A stretch of DNA of 12,866 bases from Clostridium sp. CAG:221 (lineage in GTDB: Bacteria; Bacillota; Clostridia; Clostridiales; Clostridiaceae): positions 1-12,866 of the forward strand of contig FR883392.1 of NCBI GenBank assembly GCA_000435835.1, given 5' to 3'. The translations under genes were made by a program, and so were the position numbers. Of this stretch, positions 5,917 through 12,866 are shown in pieces. Under the pieces are notes generated by a model. It worked only from the letters and a program-made list of their open reading frames with translations, was not told the origin of the DNA and did not search any database. Each line of letters starts with the position of its first letter. Position 1 is the stretch's first letter.

Positions 5917-8900
5917 CTATTTCACTGGAAGTGAAATAATAAATTTGCTTCCTTTTCCTACTTCACTTTCTAGTCTTATTTCTCCATTGTGTAGTTCTAC
6001 TAAATATTTAACTAATGTTAAGCCAATTCCACTACTGCTTATATTGGTAAACTTTCTATTTTGTCCTTGCTCAAATCTATTAAAAATGAACTCCTGATCT
6101 TCCTTAGAAATTCCTGTTCCTGTATCTTCAACTATAATTTCAACCTTTTCTCCCTTGTCCATAATTAACACTGTAATTTTTCCACCCTTTGGGGTAAACT
6201 TCACTGCATTAGATAATAAATTTACAATTATCCTTTCTATTTCAGTAGCATCACAGTAAACTTCCTTTTCTTCTATTTCTGGATCAATTATAAGCTCTAG
6301 ACCATTTACTTTAATATATTCATTCATATTTAAAGCTGCTTCTTCAACTATATAAACTATATTTTCAGCTTTCTTATTGATATTATAATGACCTGTTTCA
6401 ATTTTTGAACTATCAATAATATCGTTTATAGTCCTTAATAAGCTTTCTGATGATTTCTTTATAATCTTTATATATTTCTTCATGCTATTATCTTGATTTT
6501 TATCTGAAACTACATTCATAAGTTGAACAGTTGAAATTATCACATTTAATGGCGTTCTAAGTTCATGTGATAAATTAACAAAGAATGCATTTTTGAATTT
6601 TTCTTCGTTTATTAGCCTATTATATAGATTTTTATTTTCAATTAATTGACTATTTAATTCATTTGTTCTTTGCATAACCAGATTATTTAGTATCTTTACA
6701 TGATTTAACATCAAGAATACAATTAATGCTATTATTATAAAGTAAATTACATATGCCATTGAAGTGCTCCAAAATGGCTTTTCTATAGTTATATCTAATG
6801 TTGTAATATCACTAATATTACCATTCATTTTAGCTCTTACCTTAAAAACATATTTTCCTGGTTTTAACGAGGTATATCTAGCATTGTTATAATTATTAGT
6901 ATATACCCAGTCATCATCTACACCTTCTAGCATATATTCATAAGTAATTTTTTCTTTTTCCACATAATTAGTAGTAAAATAATTCACATTGAAAGTCATA
7001 TATTTATAACTTAATCTGATACTATCCTCATTATAAGAAATAATATCATTTGATTTAAAGTAATCAATTACAACGTCTATATTCTCACTGTTGTTTACTT
7101 TTATATTATTTGTATCAAAGTATGTTATCCCTAAACTTCCTCCAAATAATATATGACTATTAATCGTTAATACTGAATTATAAGAAAATTCATTACCTGA
7201 TATTCCATCAATGGCTGTATAGTTTCTAAAACTATTGTCTACTATGGAAAAACTACTTATTCCTTCATTAGTAGTAAGCCACAAGTAGTTATTAACTTTA
7301 TCAAATGCCATTGATTTTATAACATTACTTCCTAATCCATCCCTTTTGGAAAAGTTTTCAAAACTCTCAGTTTCTATATTAAACTTATTTAAACCACAAT
7401 CAGTACCTACCCATATATTTCCGTCATTATCCTTTACTATTGTGTTGACTGAATTATATGTAATTGAATTATTATCATTTATATCATGTGGAAAATTCTT
7501 CACTTCATTAGTTTTTTTATTAAACTTTATTAATCCACCTTTATTTTTTCCACCTAACCATAATATATCACTATTTTCATCTTCCGAAAAAATACATCTT
7601 ATTCCTGTAATCTCACTATCTATAGCTGAAAATAATTCTGTATAATCAATAAATTCTTCGCTCTTCATATTATAAGAATAAAATCCGTTAATACTTCCTA
7701 TCCACAATATATCATTGGAATAATAAATATCCATAACTTCTTCATTGTGTACCCTAGATATCTTTTCTTCTCCTAAATGTGTAAAACTTTCATCTTCCTC
7801 ATTGATTAAAATAATTCCACCTTTGGTTGCTGCTATTATTATATTTTTAGGTCCTTTAATCATTGCATTAATATAATTAGTATGCAACATATCCTTATCA
7901 TTATTATAATAAAATTGCTCTGATAAAAGCTTTTCTTCATTATATCTAAATATACCATTATACAGTGTTCCTAGCCAAATTTCACCATTATCTGTTTCTA
8001 CAATATCCGTAATATTTCTACAGTAGTATCCTCTACTATAATCTGATATAGTGGTAAATTGTTGTGAATTACTTAATATATTTAGACCATTTAATGTACC
8101 TATCCAAATATTATTATTTTTATCTTCATAAAATGTATTTACATAATTACTTGATAAGGAATAATCATAGAGATCCTCATTTTTATATACAGTAAAAGAC
8201 TCAGTATCTTGATTATATTTTATAGCTCCATTAGTACTAGAAAGCCACAAATTATTATTACTATCTGAAAAAATATTCTCTACTTTTGAATTTAAACCAT
8301 CCTCAATATCTATATTTAGTAATGTTAATTCTTTCGTTACCATATCATATTTATATAAGCCTTCATCTGTAGCCATCCAAAGATTATTTTTATTATCCTC
8401 TTCTATTGAGTATATATATTTTCTCTCTTTGCATGGTTTTTCATTATCCACTATGGCATAATTCTCTAGGTTTACAATATTAATACCACATTTGCTTCCT
8501 ACTAATAAGTATCCATTTATATATTCTTTAATATCTGTGATATGATTATTACAAGTCTTGGTTCCATTCTCTAAATCAAATATATATTTTTTAAAGATAC
8601 CTTCATCTTTATTATACATATTTAATCCATTTTCAGTTCCAATCCAAATATTATTCTTACTATCTTTAAATAACGTTGTAATCTTAGAATCGGTTATACC
8701 TTTTACATTATCCATCCCTGTTGGAATCCTAAGGATTTTTTCAGTATTTTTATTTAGTATATTTAAGCCATCTTTCGTACCTATCCACATATTTTCTTCA
8801 TCTTCCAGAATAGCTGTTATATATGTAGCACTTAAACTTTGTTCATTACCTATTTCATAATTATATACAGATACATTATATCCATTGTATTTGTTAAGCC

Positions 8901-9090
8901 CATCTGCAGTTCCAATCCACATGTATCCCTTTGAATCTTGATATATAGCTGTTATTGTAGAACTGGATAATCCATCCTTTATGCCTATTCTAACAAAATT
9001 TTCCTTAGATATATCAGCTCTTACATTGCTTGTACCTAATAGCAAAAACATTGAAATAAATAATAAAAATATTTTTATTTTATTTTTCAT
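5917..9090 (-). CDS. Propeller-type membrane sensor histidine kinase (HTCS-like, kinase only)
   Basis: Predicted 1057-residue sensor kinase. A signal peptide (1-25, ending NVRA) leads to fourteen two-component propeller repeats of the form D.x.G.IWIGT.xGL..Y (blades 1-7 at ~33-342, 8-14 at ~343-660). A Y_Y_Y domain (~690-768) ending LKPGKYVFKVRA follows, then one transmembrane helix (~778-800). The cytoplasmic part has a HisKA domain with SHELRTP and phospho-acceptor H842, and a HATPase domain with N box SNAVKF (N961), G1 box EDTGTG (D989) and a GIGLTLV box. The layout matches the sensor half of Bacteroidetes hybrid two-component systems for glycans, but it ends after the ATPase: no receiver or AraC domain. 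No response regulator gene is in the window. The ATG has AGGAG at 9101-9105. A sugar or polymer ligand is inferred from relatives. Confidence 0.93.
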   Translation of the reverse strand: MKNKIKIFLLFISMFLLLGTSNVRADISKENFVRIGIKDGLSSSTITAIYQDSKGYMWIGTADGLNKYNGYNVSVYNYEIGNEQSLSATYITAILEDEENMWIGTKDGLNILNKNTEKILRIPTGMDNVKGITDSKITTLFKDSKNNIWIGTENGLNMYNKDEGIFKKYIFDLENGTKTCNNHITDIKEYINGYLLVGSKCGINIVNLENYAIVDNEKPCKERKYIYSIEEDNKNNLWMATDEGLYKYDMVTKELTLLNIDIEDGLNSKVENIFSDSNNNLWLSSTNGAIKYNQDTESFTVYKNEDLYDYSLSSNYVNTFYEDKNNNIWIGTLNGLNILSNSQQFTTISDYSRGYYCRNITDIVETDNGEIWLGTLYNGIFRYNEEKLLSEQFYYNNDKDMLHTNYINAMIKGPKNIIIAATKGGIILINEEDESFTHLGEEKISRVHNEEVMDIYYSNDILWIGSINGFYSYNMKSEEFIDYTELFSAIDSEITGIRCIFSEDENSDILWLGGKNKGGLIKFNKKTNEVKNFPHDINDNNSITYNSVNTIVKDNDGNIWVGTDCGLNKFNIETESFENFSKRDGLGSNVIKSMAFDKVNNYLWLTTNEGISSFSIVDNSFRNYTAIDGISGNEFSYNSVLTINSHILFGGSLGITYFDTNNIKVNNSENIDVVIDYFKSNDIISYNEDSIRLSYKYMTFNVNYFTTNYVEKEKITYEYMLEGVDDDWVYTNNYNNARYTSLKPGKYVFKVRAKMNGNISDITTLDITIEKPFWSTSMAYVIYFIIIALIVFLMLNHVKILNNLVMQRTNELNSQLIENKNLYNRLINEEKFKNAFFVNLSHELRTPLNVIISTVQLMNVVSDKNQDNSMKKYIKIIKKSSESLLRTINDIIDSSKIETGHYNINKKAENIVYIVEEAALNMNEYIKVNGLELIIDPEIEEKEVYCDATEIERIIVNLLSNAVKFTPKGGKITVLIMDKGEKVEIIVEDTGTGISKEDQEFIFNRFEQGQNRKFTNISSSGIGLTLVKYLVELHNGEIRLESEVGKGSKFIISLPVK

Positions 9091-9217
9091 TCCATAACGT
9101 CTCCTAAATAATATTATAATTAATTATATATAAAATTAATAGTAATTTCTGCAAATAAAACCATATTTTTTATTATTTTCTTTAAAAATACTTTTTAAAA
9201 TTTTGAATTTAATAAAA

Positions 9218-9250
9218 TAAAAAAATAGATTCAAAAGAATCCATTTTTTA
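9218..9250 (-). terminator. Terminator of glmS
   Basis: GATTC (9228-9232) pairs with GAATC (9237-9241) around an AAAA loop, and the stem extends through one mismatch into an A/T arm (to ~9219 and ~9249). On the minus strand it is followed by TTTTTTTATTTTATT. It begins 4 bases beyond the glmS stop and lies between glmS and the kinase gene, so the two are separate units. Confidence 0.8.
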
Positions 9251-9254
9251 TACA

Positions 9255-11081
9255 TTATTCAACAGTAACTGATTTAGCTAAGTTTCTTGGCTTGTCTACA
9301 TCACAACCTTTATTTTTAGCCACATAGTATGATAATAATTGTAATGGTACTACACTTACAAGTGGAGTTAATAAATCAACAGTTTTTGGAATGTATACTA
9401 CTTCTTCTGCCACTGTTTTTGCTATTTCATCACCTTGGTTAGCTATAGCAAATATATTTCCACCTCTTGTTGATACTTCTCTTACATTAGAAATCATTTT
9501 ATCTTTTAATGCTTCTTGTGTTAATAAAGTAATAACTGCTGTACCTTTATCAATTAATGCTATTGGACCATGCTTAAGTTCTCCACCAGCATAAGCATCA
9601 CAGTGGATGTATGATATTTCTTTAAGTTTTAATGATCCTTCTAATGCCACTGCATAATCTACACCTCTACCTAAGAAATATATATCTCTTTGTTCATAGT
9701 TTTCTGCTGCATATTTTTTAACGCCTTCTTGATTTTCAAGAACTGCTTCTATTTTTTCAGGAATAGCTAATAATTCCTTCTTTATTTCTTCTACATATTC
9801 TTCTGAAACTGTTTCTTTTAATGATGCAAAGTATAATCCCAAAATATAGAAAGCAACTAATTGAGTTACATATGCCTTAGTTGAAGCAACAGCTATTTCT
9901 GGTCCTGCTAATGTATATATTACATCATGAGCTTCTCTTGAAACAGATGAACCTACAACGTTAGTTATAGCAAGCACTCTAGCACCTTGTTTCTTTCCAT
10001 CTCTTAATACTGCAAGGGTATCTGCTGTTTCTCCTGATTGAGATACAACTATAATAAGTGTTTTTTCAGTTATTAATGGCTCTTTATATCTAAATTCTGA
10101 AGCCACGTCCACTTCTACTGGAATCTTCGCCATTTTTTCTATTACAGTCTTTCCTACTAATCCTGCATGATAAGCTGTACCACATGCCACTATATACACT
10201 CTATCAAAGTTTTCTAGTTCTTCTTTAGTAAACTTAACATTATCTAAAGTTATTTCTTTACCTAAAGCAATTTTTCCTGCTAATGTATCTCTAACTGCCT
10301 TTGGTTGTTCATAGATTTCTTTAAGCATGAAATCTTCATATCCACCTTTTTCAGCTGAATCTTCATTCCAAGTTACTTTGTATATTTCCTTATTAATTTC
10401 TTCACCTGTTGCTGTTAATACTTTAACGCCATCTCTTGTTACAAGTACATATTCCTTATCTTCTAAAAGATATACATCTCTTGTATAGCTAAGTACTGCT
10501 GGAATATCTGAAGCTATAAATGTCTCATTTTCTCCTAAACCTACTATAAGTGGGCTGTCTTTTCTTACAGCTACTAATTTATCTGGTTCTTGTCCACAAA
10601 TTGCTCCTATTGCATAGCTTCCTTCTAATTTTTCAGTAGCTTTAACAACTGCTGCAAATAAATCTCCTTCATAGAAGTAATGAATTAAGTTTGGTATTAC
10701 TTCTGTATCTGTAGCTGATTTAAATTCATATCCTTGCTCTTTTAGGAAGTTAGTTAATTCTAAATAGTTTTCAATAATTCCATTATGAACTACTGTTATA
10801 TCTCCCTTTGAAGTTTGATGTGGATGTGAGTTAACATCACTTGGCTCACCATGAGTTGCCCATCTAGTATGTCCAATTCCTATTGTTCCTTCTAAAGGAT
10901 TTGCATTTAAAGCATCTCCTAAATTAGCTAAACGACCTTTTTGCTTTACTATTTCAACATTTCCATCTTGTATAACAGCTACACCTGCTGAGTCATATCC
11001 TCTATACTCTAATTTAGATAACCCTTCAATTAAAAACTTTGTAGCCTTGTTATTTCCTACATACCCTACTATTCCGCACAT
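9255..11081 (-). CDS. glmS: Glutamine--fructose-6-phosphate aminotransferase (isomerizing)
   Basis: A complete 608-residue GlmS. It makes glucosamine-6-phosphate and glutamate from fructose-6-phosphate and glutamine, the first committed step to UDP-N-acetylglucosamine for peptidoglycan; the enzyme is cytoplasmic. The N terminus MCGIVGYVG supplies the class II amidotransferase nucleophile Cys2 (Cys1 after Met removal), with GHTRWATHG and VVHNGIIEN substrate-binding motifs. Two SIS domains follow, with CGTAYHAG and SQSGETADT in the first and LGRGVDYAVALEGSLKLKE, then AGGELKHGPIALI, in the second. The C terminus DKPRNLAKSVTVE is the standard ending. The ATG is fixed by the need for Cys2 and has AAAGGAAG upstream. 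Length is normal. Regulation is by the glmS ribozyme in its leader. Confidence 0.99.
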   Translation of the reverse strand: MCGIVGYVGNNKATKFLIEGLSKLEYRGYDSAGVAVIQDGNVEIVKQKGRLANLGDALNANPLEGTIGIGHTRWATHGEPSDVNSHPHQTSKGDITVVHNGIIENYLELTNFLKEQGYEFKSATDTEVIPNLIHYFYEGDLFAAVVKATEKLEGSYAIGAICGQEPDKLVAVRKDSPLIVGLGENETFIASDIPAVLSYTRDVYLLEDKEYVLVTRDGVKVLTATGEEINKEIYKVTWNEDSAEKGGYEDFMLKEIYEQPKAVRDTLAGKIALGKEITLDNVKFTKEELENFDRVYIVACGTAYHAGLVGKTVIEKMAKIPVEVDVASEFRYKEPLITEKTLIIVVSQSGETADTLAVLRDGKKQGARVLAITNVVGSSVSREAHDVIYTLAGPEIAVASTKAYVTQLVAFYILGLYFASLKETVSEEYVEEIKKELLAIPEKIEAVLENQEGVKKYAAENYEQRDIYFLGRGVDYAVALEGSLKLKEISYIHCDAYAGGELKHGPIALIDKGTAVITLLTQEALKDKMISNVREVSTRGGNIFAIANQGDEIAKTVAEEVVYIPKTVDLLTPLVSVVPLQLLSYYVAKNKGCDVDKPRNLAKSVTVE

Positions 11082-11194
11082 ATCTTTTGCTTCCTTTCAT
11101 TTATATAATTTATTTTTCTTATTTAAGACTCTGCTCTAACAAAGATTACAGAGGTATAAAAGTTTAGAACTAAAAAATCTTAAATGAAAGACTC

Positions 11195-11463
11195 TACACC
11201 CAATTGAATTTGTTCTAGAAATTACTTCCTAGGTTTATCAATCTTTAACGGTAGTGCATATACCGTGGGGCATCCGCCGAAAACTCGATACTCCCCATCC
11301 TCGTCAACTTAGTTAATGATGAATGATGAGTGCTAAATTATGAATTAAGGATGAAATTCTTACAGAATTTCTATAATTTAATTCTTCTAAATTCCCTTAA
11401 AGAATTTGTACATTAATTCATCATTCATAATTCTTAATTTATCATTAACTAAGTTCTGGCGCT
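11195..11463 (-). ncRNA. glmS ribozyme (GlcN6P-activated), P1 enlarged by a repeat
   Basis: The minus strand reads A-GCGCCAGAACT, the conserved glmS ribozyme cleavage site (scission expected between 11463 and 11462). About 150 nt later comes GTTGACGAGG, then TATCGAG and TTTCGGCGGATG, all hallmark core segments. TGGGG and CCCCA are complementary as in P2; ACGGTA/TACCGT (11248-11253 with 11261-11266) forms P3; CTAGGAA-GTAA-TTTCTAG (11215-11232) forms P4 with a GNRA-type loop. In known systems GlcN6P acts as cofactor for self-cleavage and the cut message is degraded. Here the P1 hairpin, usually a few base pairs and a small loop, is replaced by the ~150-nt palindromic element at 11306-11455. The core looks intact, so activity is expected. 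The 3' limit is approximate. Confidence 0.93.
11306..11455. repeat. 150-bp MITE-like palindromic repeat, copy 2, inside glmS ribozyme P1
   Basis: Bounded by perfect 15-bp inverted repeats (AACTTAGTTAATGAT at 11306-11320 and its complement at 11441-11455). It aligns with the reverse complement of the copy at 5758-5907, sharing an identical 23-bp block (here 11350-11372) that itself folds as GAAATTCT-TAC-AGAATTTC. The outermost bases ACT/AGT coincide with conserved P1 bases of the ribozyme, so in RNA the inverted ends form an extended P1. The absence of a coding region and the presence of a second copy suggest a non-autonomous element, not ordinary loop drift. Confidence 0.78.
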
Positions 11464-11474
11464 TTATATATTTC

Positions 11475-11503
11475 TTTATACCTCTTTGACAATTCTATCA
11501 TAA
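11475..11503 (-). promoter_or_regulatory. Possible glmS promoter upstream of the ribozyme
   Basis: On the minus strand TTATGA (11498-11503) and TATAAA (11475-11480) are 17 bp apart, and a start ~7 nt downstream would lie a few bases before the ribozyme cleavage site. A second pairing, TTGTCA (11487-11492) with TATATA (11465-11470), would start transcription after the cleavage site, so it is less likely. Matches are weak. Confidence 0.3.
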
Positions 11504-11575
11504 AAAAAGTTTTTTTTCATCATTATTTTTACTGCAATTTGATGATTTTATATGAATTTTTTCTACAATATAGTA

Positions 11576-11610
11576 AAAAAACCAAATGTATATATTACAT
11601 TTAGTTTTTT
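11576..11610 (-). terminator. Terminator of the unknown gene 11626-12123
   Basis: A 15-position stem with one mismatch (11576-11590 with 11596-11610, loop TATAT) begins 15 bases after the stop codon. Read on the minus strand the stem ends in GGTTTTTTTAC. The A-run on the other side makes it symmetrical. It isolates this gene from the glmS unit. Confidence 0.8.
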
Positions 11611-11625
11611 ACCATAAGTTTCAAA

Positions 11626-12123
11626 CTAGAAAAACTGTAATTCATTTTTTATATTTAAATACTGCTGGATATCATTATTGTCATGATAAAAAATAGGAAA
11701 ACTCTTATTATAATTACCCCAAATTGTACAAGGATATTTAGTAAAATATATAGTTGAAAATAATATTTCCCTTGTAGATAACCTTGTTATAAAAGGTATA
11801 CTTTCTTTGGTAAGCTTAAAATAGATATTTTTTTCATGATAATTTTTTTCAAATTCTTCTAAAAGAATTTTATCTTCATCATTTATTAATTCTTTTAATT
11901 TTTTCTTATCTTCATCATTTAAAACATTATAATAAAAATCAACATAAGAATTATCTTCTCCATTAAGCTCAAAGGCTTCTTGTAAAAAGCTTATAAAAGC
12001 TTCCTCATTGCCTTCAATTGTTTTATTATTATAATTATTAAATCCATCATTTATACTATTAAATCGTATTGTTACCTTTTCCTTAAACTCTTTATTGCTT
12101 ATTGGTATTAAAATTTCATTCAT
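11626..12123 (-). CDS. Hypothetical protein, 165 residues
   Basis: I do not recognise this protein. It has no signal peptide or membrane helix and is probably cytoplasmic. The middle (~66-98) is charged and likely helical (NDEDKKKLKELINDEDK and LLEEFEKNYHEK). The C-terminal third is rich in aromatic residues (FSTIYFTKYPCTIWGNY, then FPIFYH) and looks like a compact beta domain. A lone cysteine sits at about position 132. The ATG has AAGAGGT at 12131-12137 and a promoter-like TTATCA/TATTAT pair upstream. The gene is monocistronic, with terminators on both sides. Composition is like its surroundings. Small acidic orphan proteins of this kind are sometimes toxin-immunity proteins, but no toxin is adjacent and nothing in the sequence proves it. 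Confidence 0.75.
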   Translation of the reverse strand: MNEILIPISNKEFKEKVTIRFNSINDGFNNYNNKTIEGNEEAFISFLQEAFELNGEDNSYVDFYYNVLNDEDKKKLKELINDEDKILLEEFEKNYHEKNIYFKLTKESIPFITRLSTREILFSTIYFTKYPCTIWGNYNKSFPIFYHDNNDIQQYLNIKNELQFF

Positions 12124-12147
12124 TTATGCTACCTCTTCCAGTGACTT

Positions 12148-12177
12148 ATAATACTTTTTCTTAAAAACCATTGATAA
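12148..12177 (-). promoter_or_regulatory. Possible promoter of gene 11626-12123
   Basis: On the minus strand TTATCA (12172-12177, four of six consensus bases) and TATTAT (12148-12153, five of six) are separated by 18 bp. They lie 25-55 bp upstream of the start codon and downstream of the terminator at 12262-12295, so the gene probably has its own transcript. Confidence 0.4.
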
Positions 12178-12261
12178 TATAAAATGGTATATTAATAAAC
12201 CCATATATTCAAATATTATTTCATTTCCAATATACGCATTTATTATTTAATAAATAAAATA

Positions 12262-12295
12262 AGGAACCACATTGATTTATATCAAAGTGATTCCT
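12262..12295 (-). terminator. Terminator of the 6-phospho-beta-glucosidase gene
   Basis: Bases 12262-12276 pair with 12281-12295 apart from two mismatches, around a TTAT loop; the outer arm is AGGAA/TTCCT. On the minus strand the stem is followed by TTATTTTATTTATT. It lies about 40 bases beyond the stop codon at 12335. Confidence 0.75.
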
Positions 12296-12334
12296 ATTTC
12301 TATATATTAATATTATGCTACTTATATAACTTTT

Positions 12335-12866
12335 TTATTTTAATTTTGAGCCATTAGACTTAATTACATCTCTATACCAATAATATGAATCTTTACAAGA
12401 TCTCTTCATACTTCCATTTCCTTCATTGTCACGATCCACATAAATCATTCCATATCTCTTTTTCATTTCTCCTGTAGTAAATGATACTAAGTCTATTATT
12501 CCCCATGGAGTATATCCCATTAATTCTACACCATCATAATTAACTGCCTTTTTCATTTCTTCAATGTGTTTATCTAAATATTCTATACGATATGAATCAT
12601 GTATTTCTCCATTTTCCTCAACTTTATCATGAGCTCCAAATCCATTTTCAACAATAAATAATGGTAACTCATATCTATTGTAAAGATTATTTAAAGTGTA
12701 TCTTAATCCAACTGGATCTATTGGCCATCCCCAATCACTTGCCTTTATATATGGATTTTCAACAGAGTTTTCTAATGATCCATTTACTGAAACTTCTCCA
12801 TCATTGCATACACCTGCTTTTACTGCATTTGACATATAATAACTAAATCCAATATAGTCTACAGTT
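12335..12866 (-). CDS. 6-phospho-beta-glucosidase (GH1), C-terminal part, cut by window edge
   Basis: The frame runs off the window end without a start; the visible 177 or so residues begin TVDYIGFSYYMSN and are the C-terminal part of a ~470-480-residue GH1 enzyme. These enzymes hydrolyse phosphorylated beta-glucosides such as cellobiose-6-P or salicin-6-P brought in by a PTS. FIVENGFGA contains the catalytic nucleophile Glu (codon 12647-12649). WGWPIDPVGLRY is the usual family segment before it. S-x2-T-x4-KKRYGMIYVD carries the Ser/Lys/Tyr set that marks the 6-phospho type as against plain beta-glucosidases. GYTPWGIIDLVS is the aglycone/sugar-binding tryptophan region. An ATG at 12833-12835 is internal, not the start. 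The gene symbol (bglA-type) is not certain enough to give. Confidence 0.93.
   Translation of the reverse strand, partial: TVDYIGFSYYMSNAVKAGVCNDGEVSVNGSLENSVENPYIKASDWGWPIDPVGLRYTLNNLYNRYELPLFIVENGFGAHDKVEENGEIHDSYRIEYLDKHIEEMKKAVNYDGVELMGYTPWGIIDLVSFTTGEMKKRYGMIYVDRDNEGNGSMKRSCKDSYYWYRDVIKSNGSKLK

Noticed and set aside
7346..7645. 99-codon plus-strand ORF
   Set aside because: Antisense inside the propeller region of the kinase; the repeated WIGT codons give open complementary frames.
8558..8860. 100-codon plus-strand ORF
   Set aside because: Same cause as the ORF at 7346: complement of propeller repeats.
5917..9090. Tandem WIGT repeats as a DNA repeat array or surface adhesin
   Set aside because: The repeats are diverged propeller blades followed by Y_Y_Y, HisKA and HATPase domains; this is a sensor kinase.
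9391..9594. 67-codon plus-strand ORF
   Set aside because: Antisense to the SIS domain of glmS.
11100..11195. Extra riboswitch between the ribozyme and glmS
   Set aside because: Only a loose AGAGTCTT direct repeat is visible; no conserved aptamer or terminator-like structure.
12661..12846. 61-codon plus-strand ORF
   Set aside because: Antisense to the 6-phospho-beta-glucosidase gene.

Overview
The window is very AT-rich DNA with strong AGGAGG-type ribosome binding sites, GTG and TTG starts, and a glmS ribozyme ahead of glmS. With the protein types seen, this points to a low-GC Firmicute, most likely Clostridium sensu stricto. The species cannot be read from the sequence. No rRNA, tRNA, CRISPR array or complete transposon is visible.

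Layout. (1) 78-1794: a YeiL-like Crp/Fnr regulator on the minus strand, divergent from two small DUF606/YdcZ-type membrane genes; a perfect 22-bp palindrome lies between them. (2) 1901-3930: a hairpin, a short stand-alone SatD-like gene (plus), then a convergent two-gene operon (minus) of full-length SatD and a DUF3307 membrane protein, joined by an ATGA overlap. (3) 4033-4650: a DUF488 gene with its own terminator. (4) 4763-5763: two overlapping half-size COG0701-type permease genes. (5) 5758-5907: a ~150-bp terminal-inverted-repeat element whose left end holds the stop codon of the second permease gene. (6) 5917-9090: a 1057-residue membrane sensor kinase with fourteen propeller repeats and a Y_Y_Y domain, but no receiver or DNA-binding domain. 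(7) 9255-11463: glmS and its leader with a glmS ribozyme; a second copy of the ~150-bp element, inverted relative to the first, sits inside P1 of the ribozyme. (8) 11626-12123: a single gene of unknown function between terminators. (9) 12335-12866: the C-terminal part of a GH1 6-phospho-beta-glucosidase, cut by the window edge.

How the genes relate. glmS makes glucosamine-6-phosphate, and in known systems that product activates the ribozyme to cut the glmS message. The regulator and the DUF606 pair look like one locally controlled transport unit. SatD and DUF3307 are translationally coupled and probably act together; the SatD sequence has the motif order of a class III nucleotide cyclase catalytic domain, so a nucleotide-signal-plus-membrane-partner system is a testable idea. 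The other genes are mostly single transcription units with unrelated jobs.

Most notable: the glmS ribozyme whose P1 helix carries a dispersed palindromic element, and the SatD/DUF3307 island with a second, minimal SatD paralogue.
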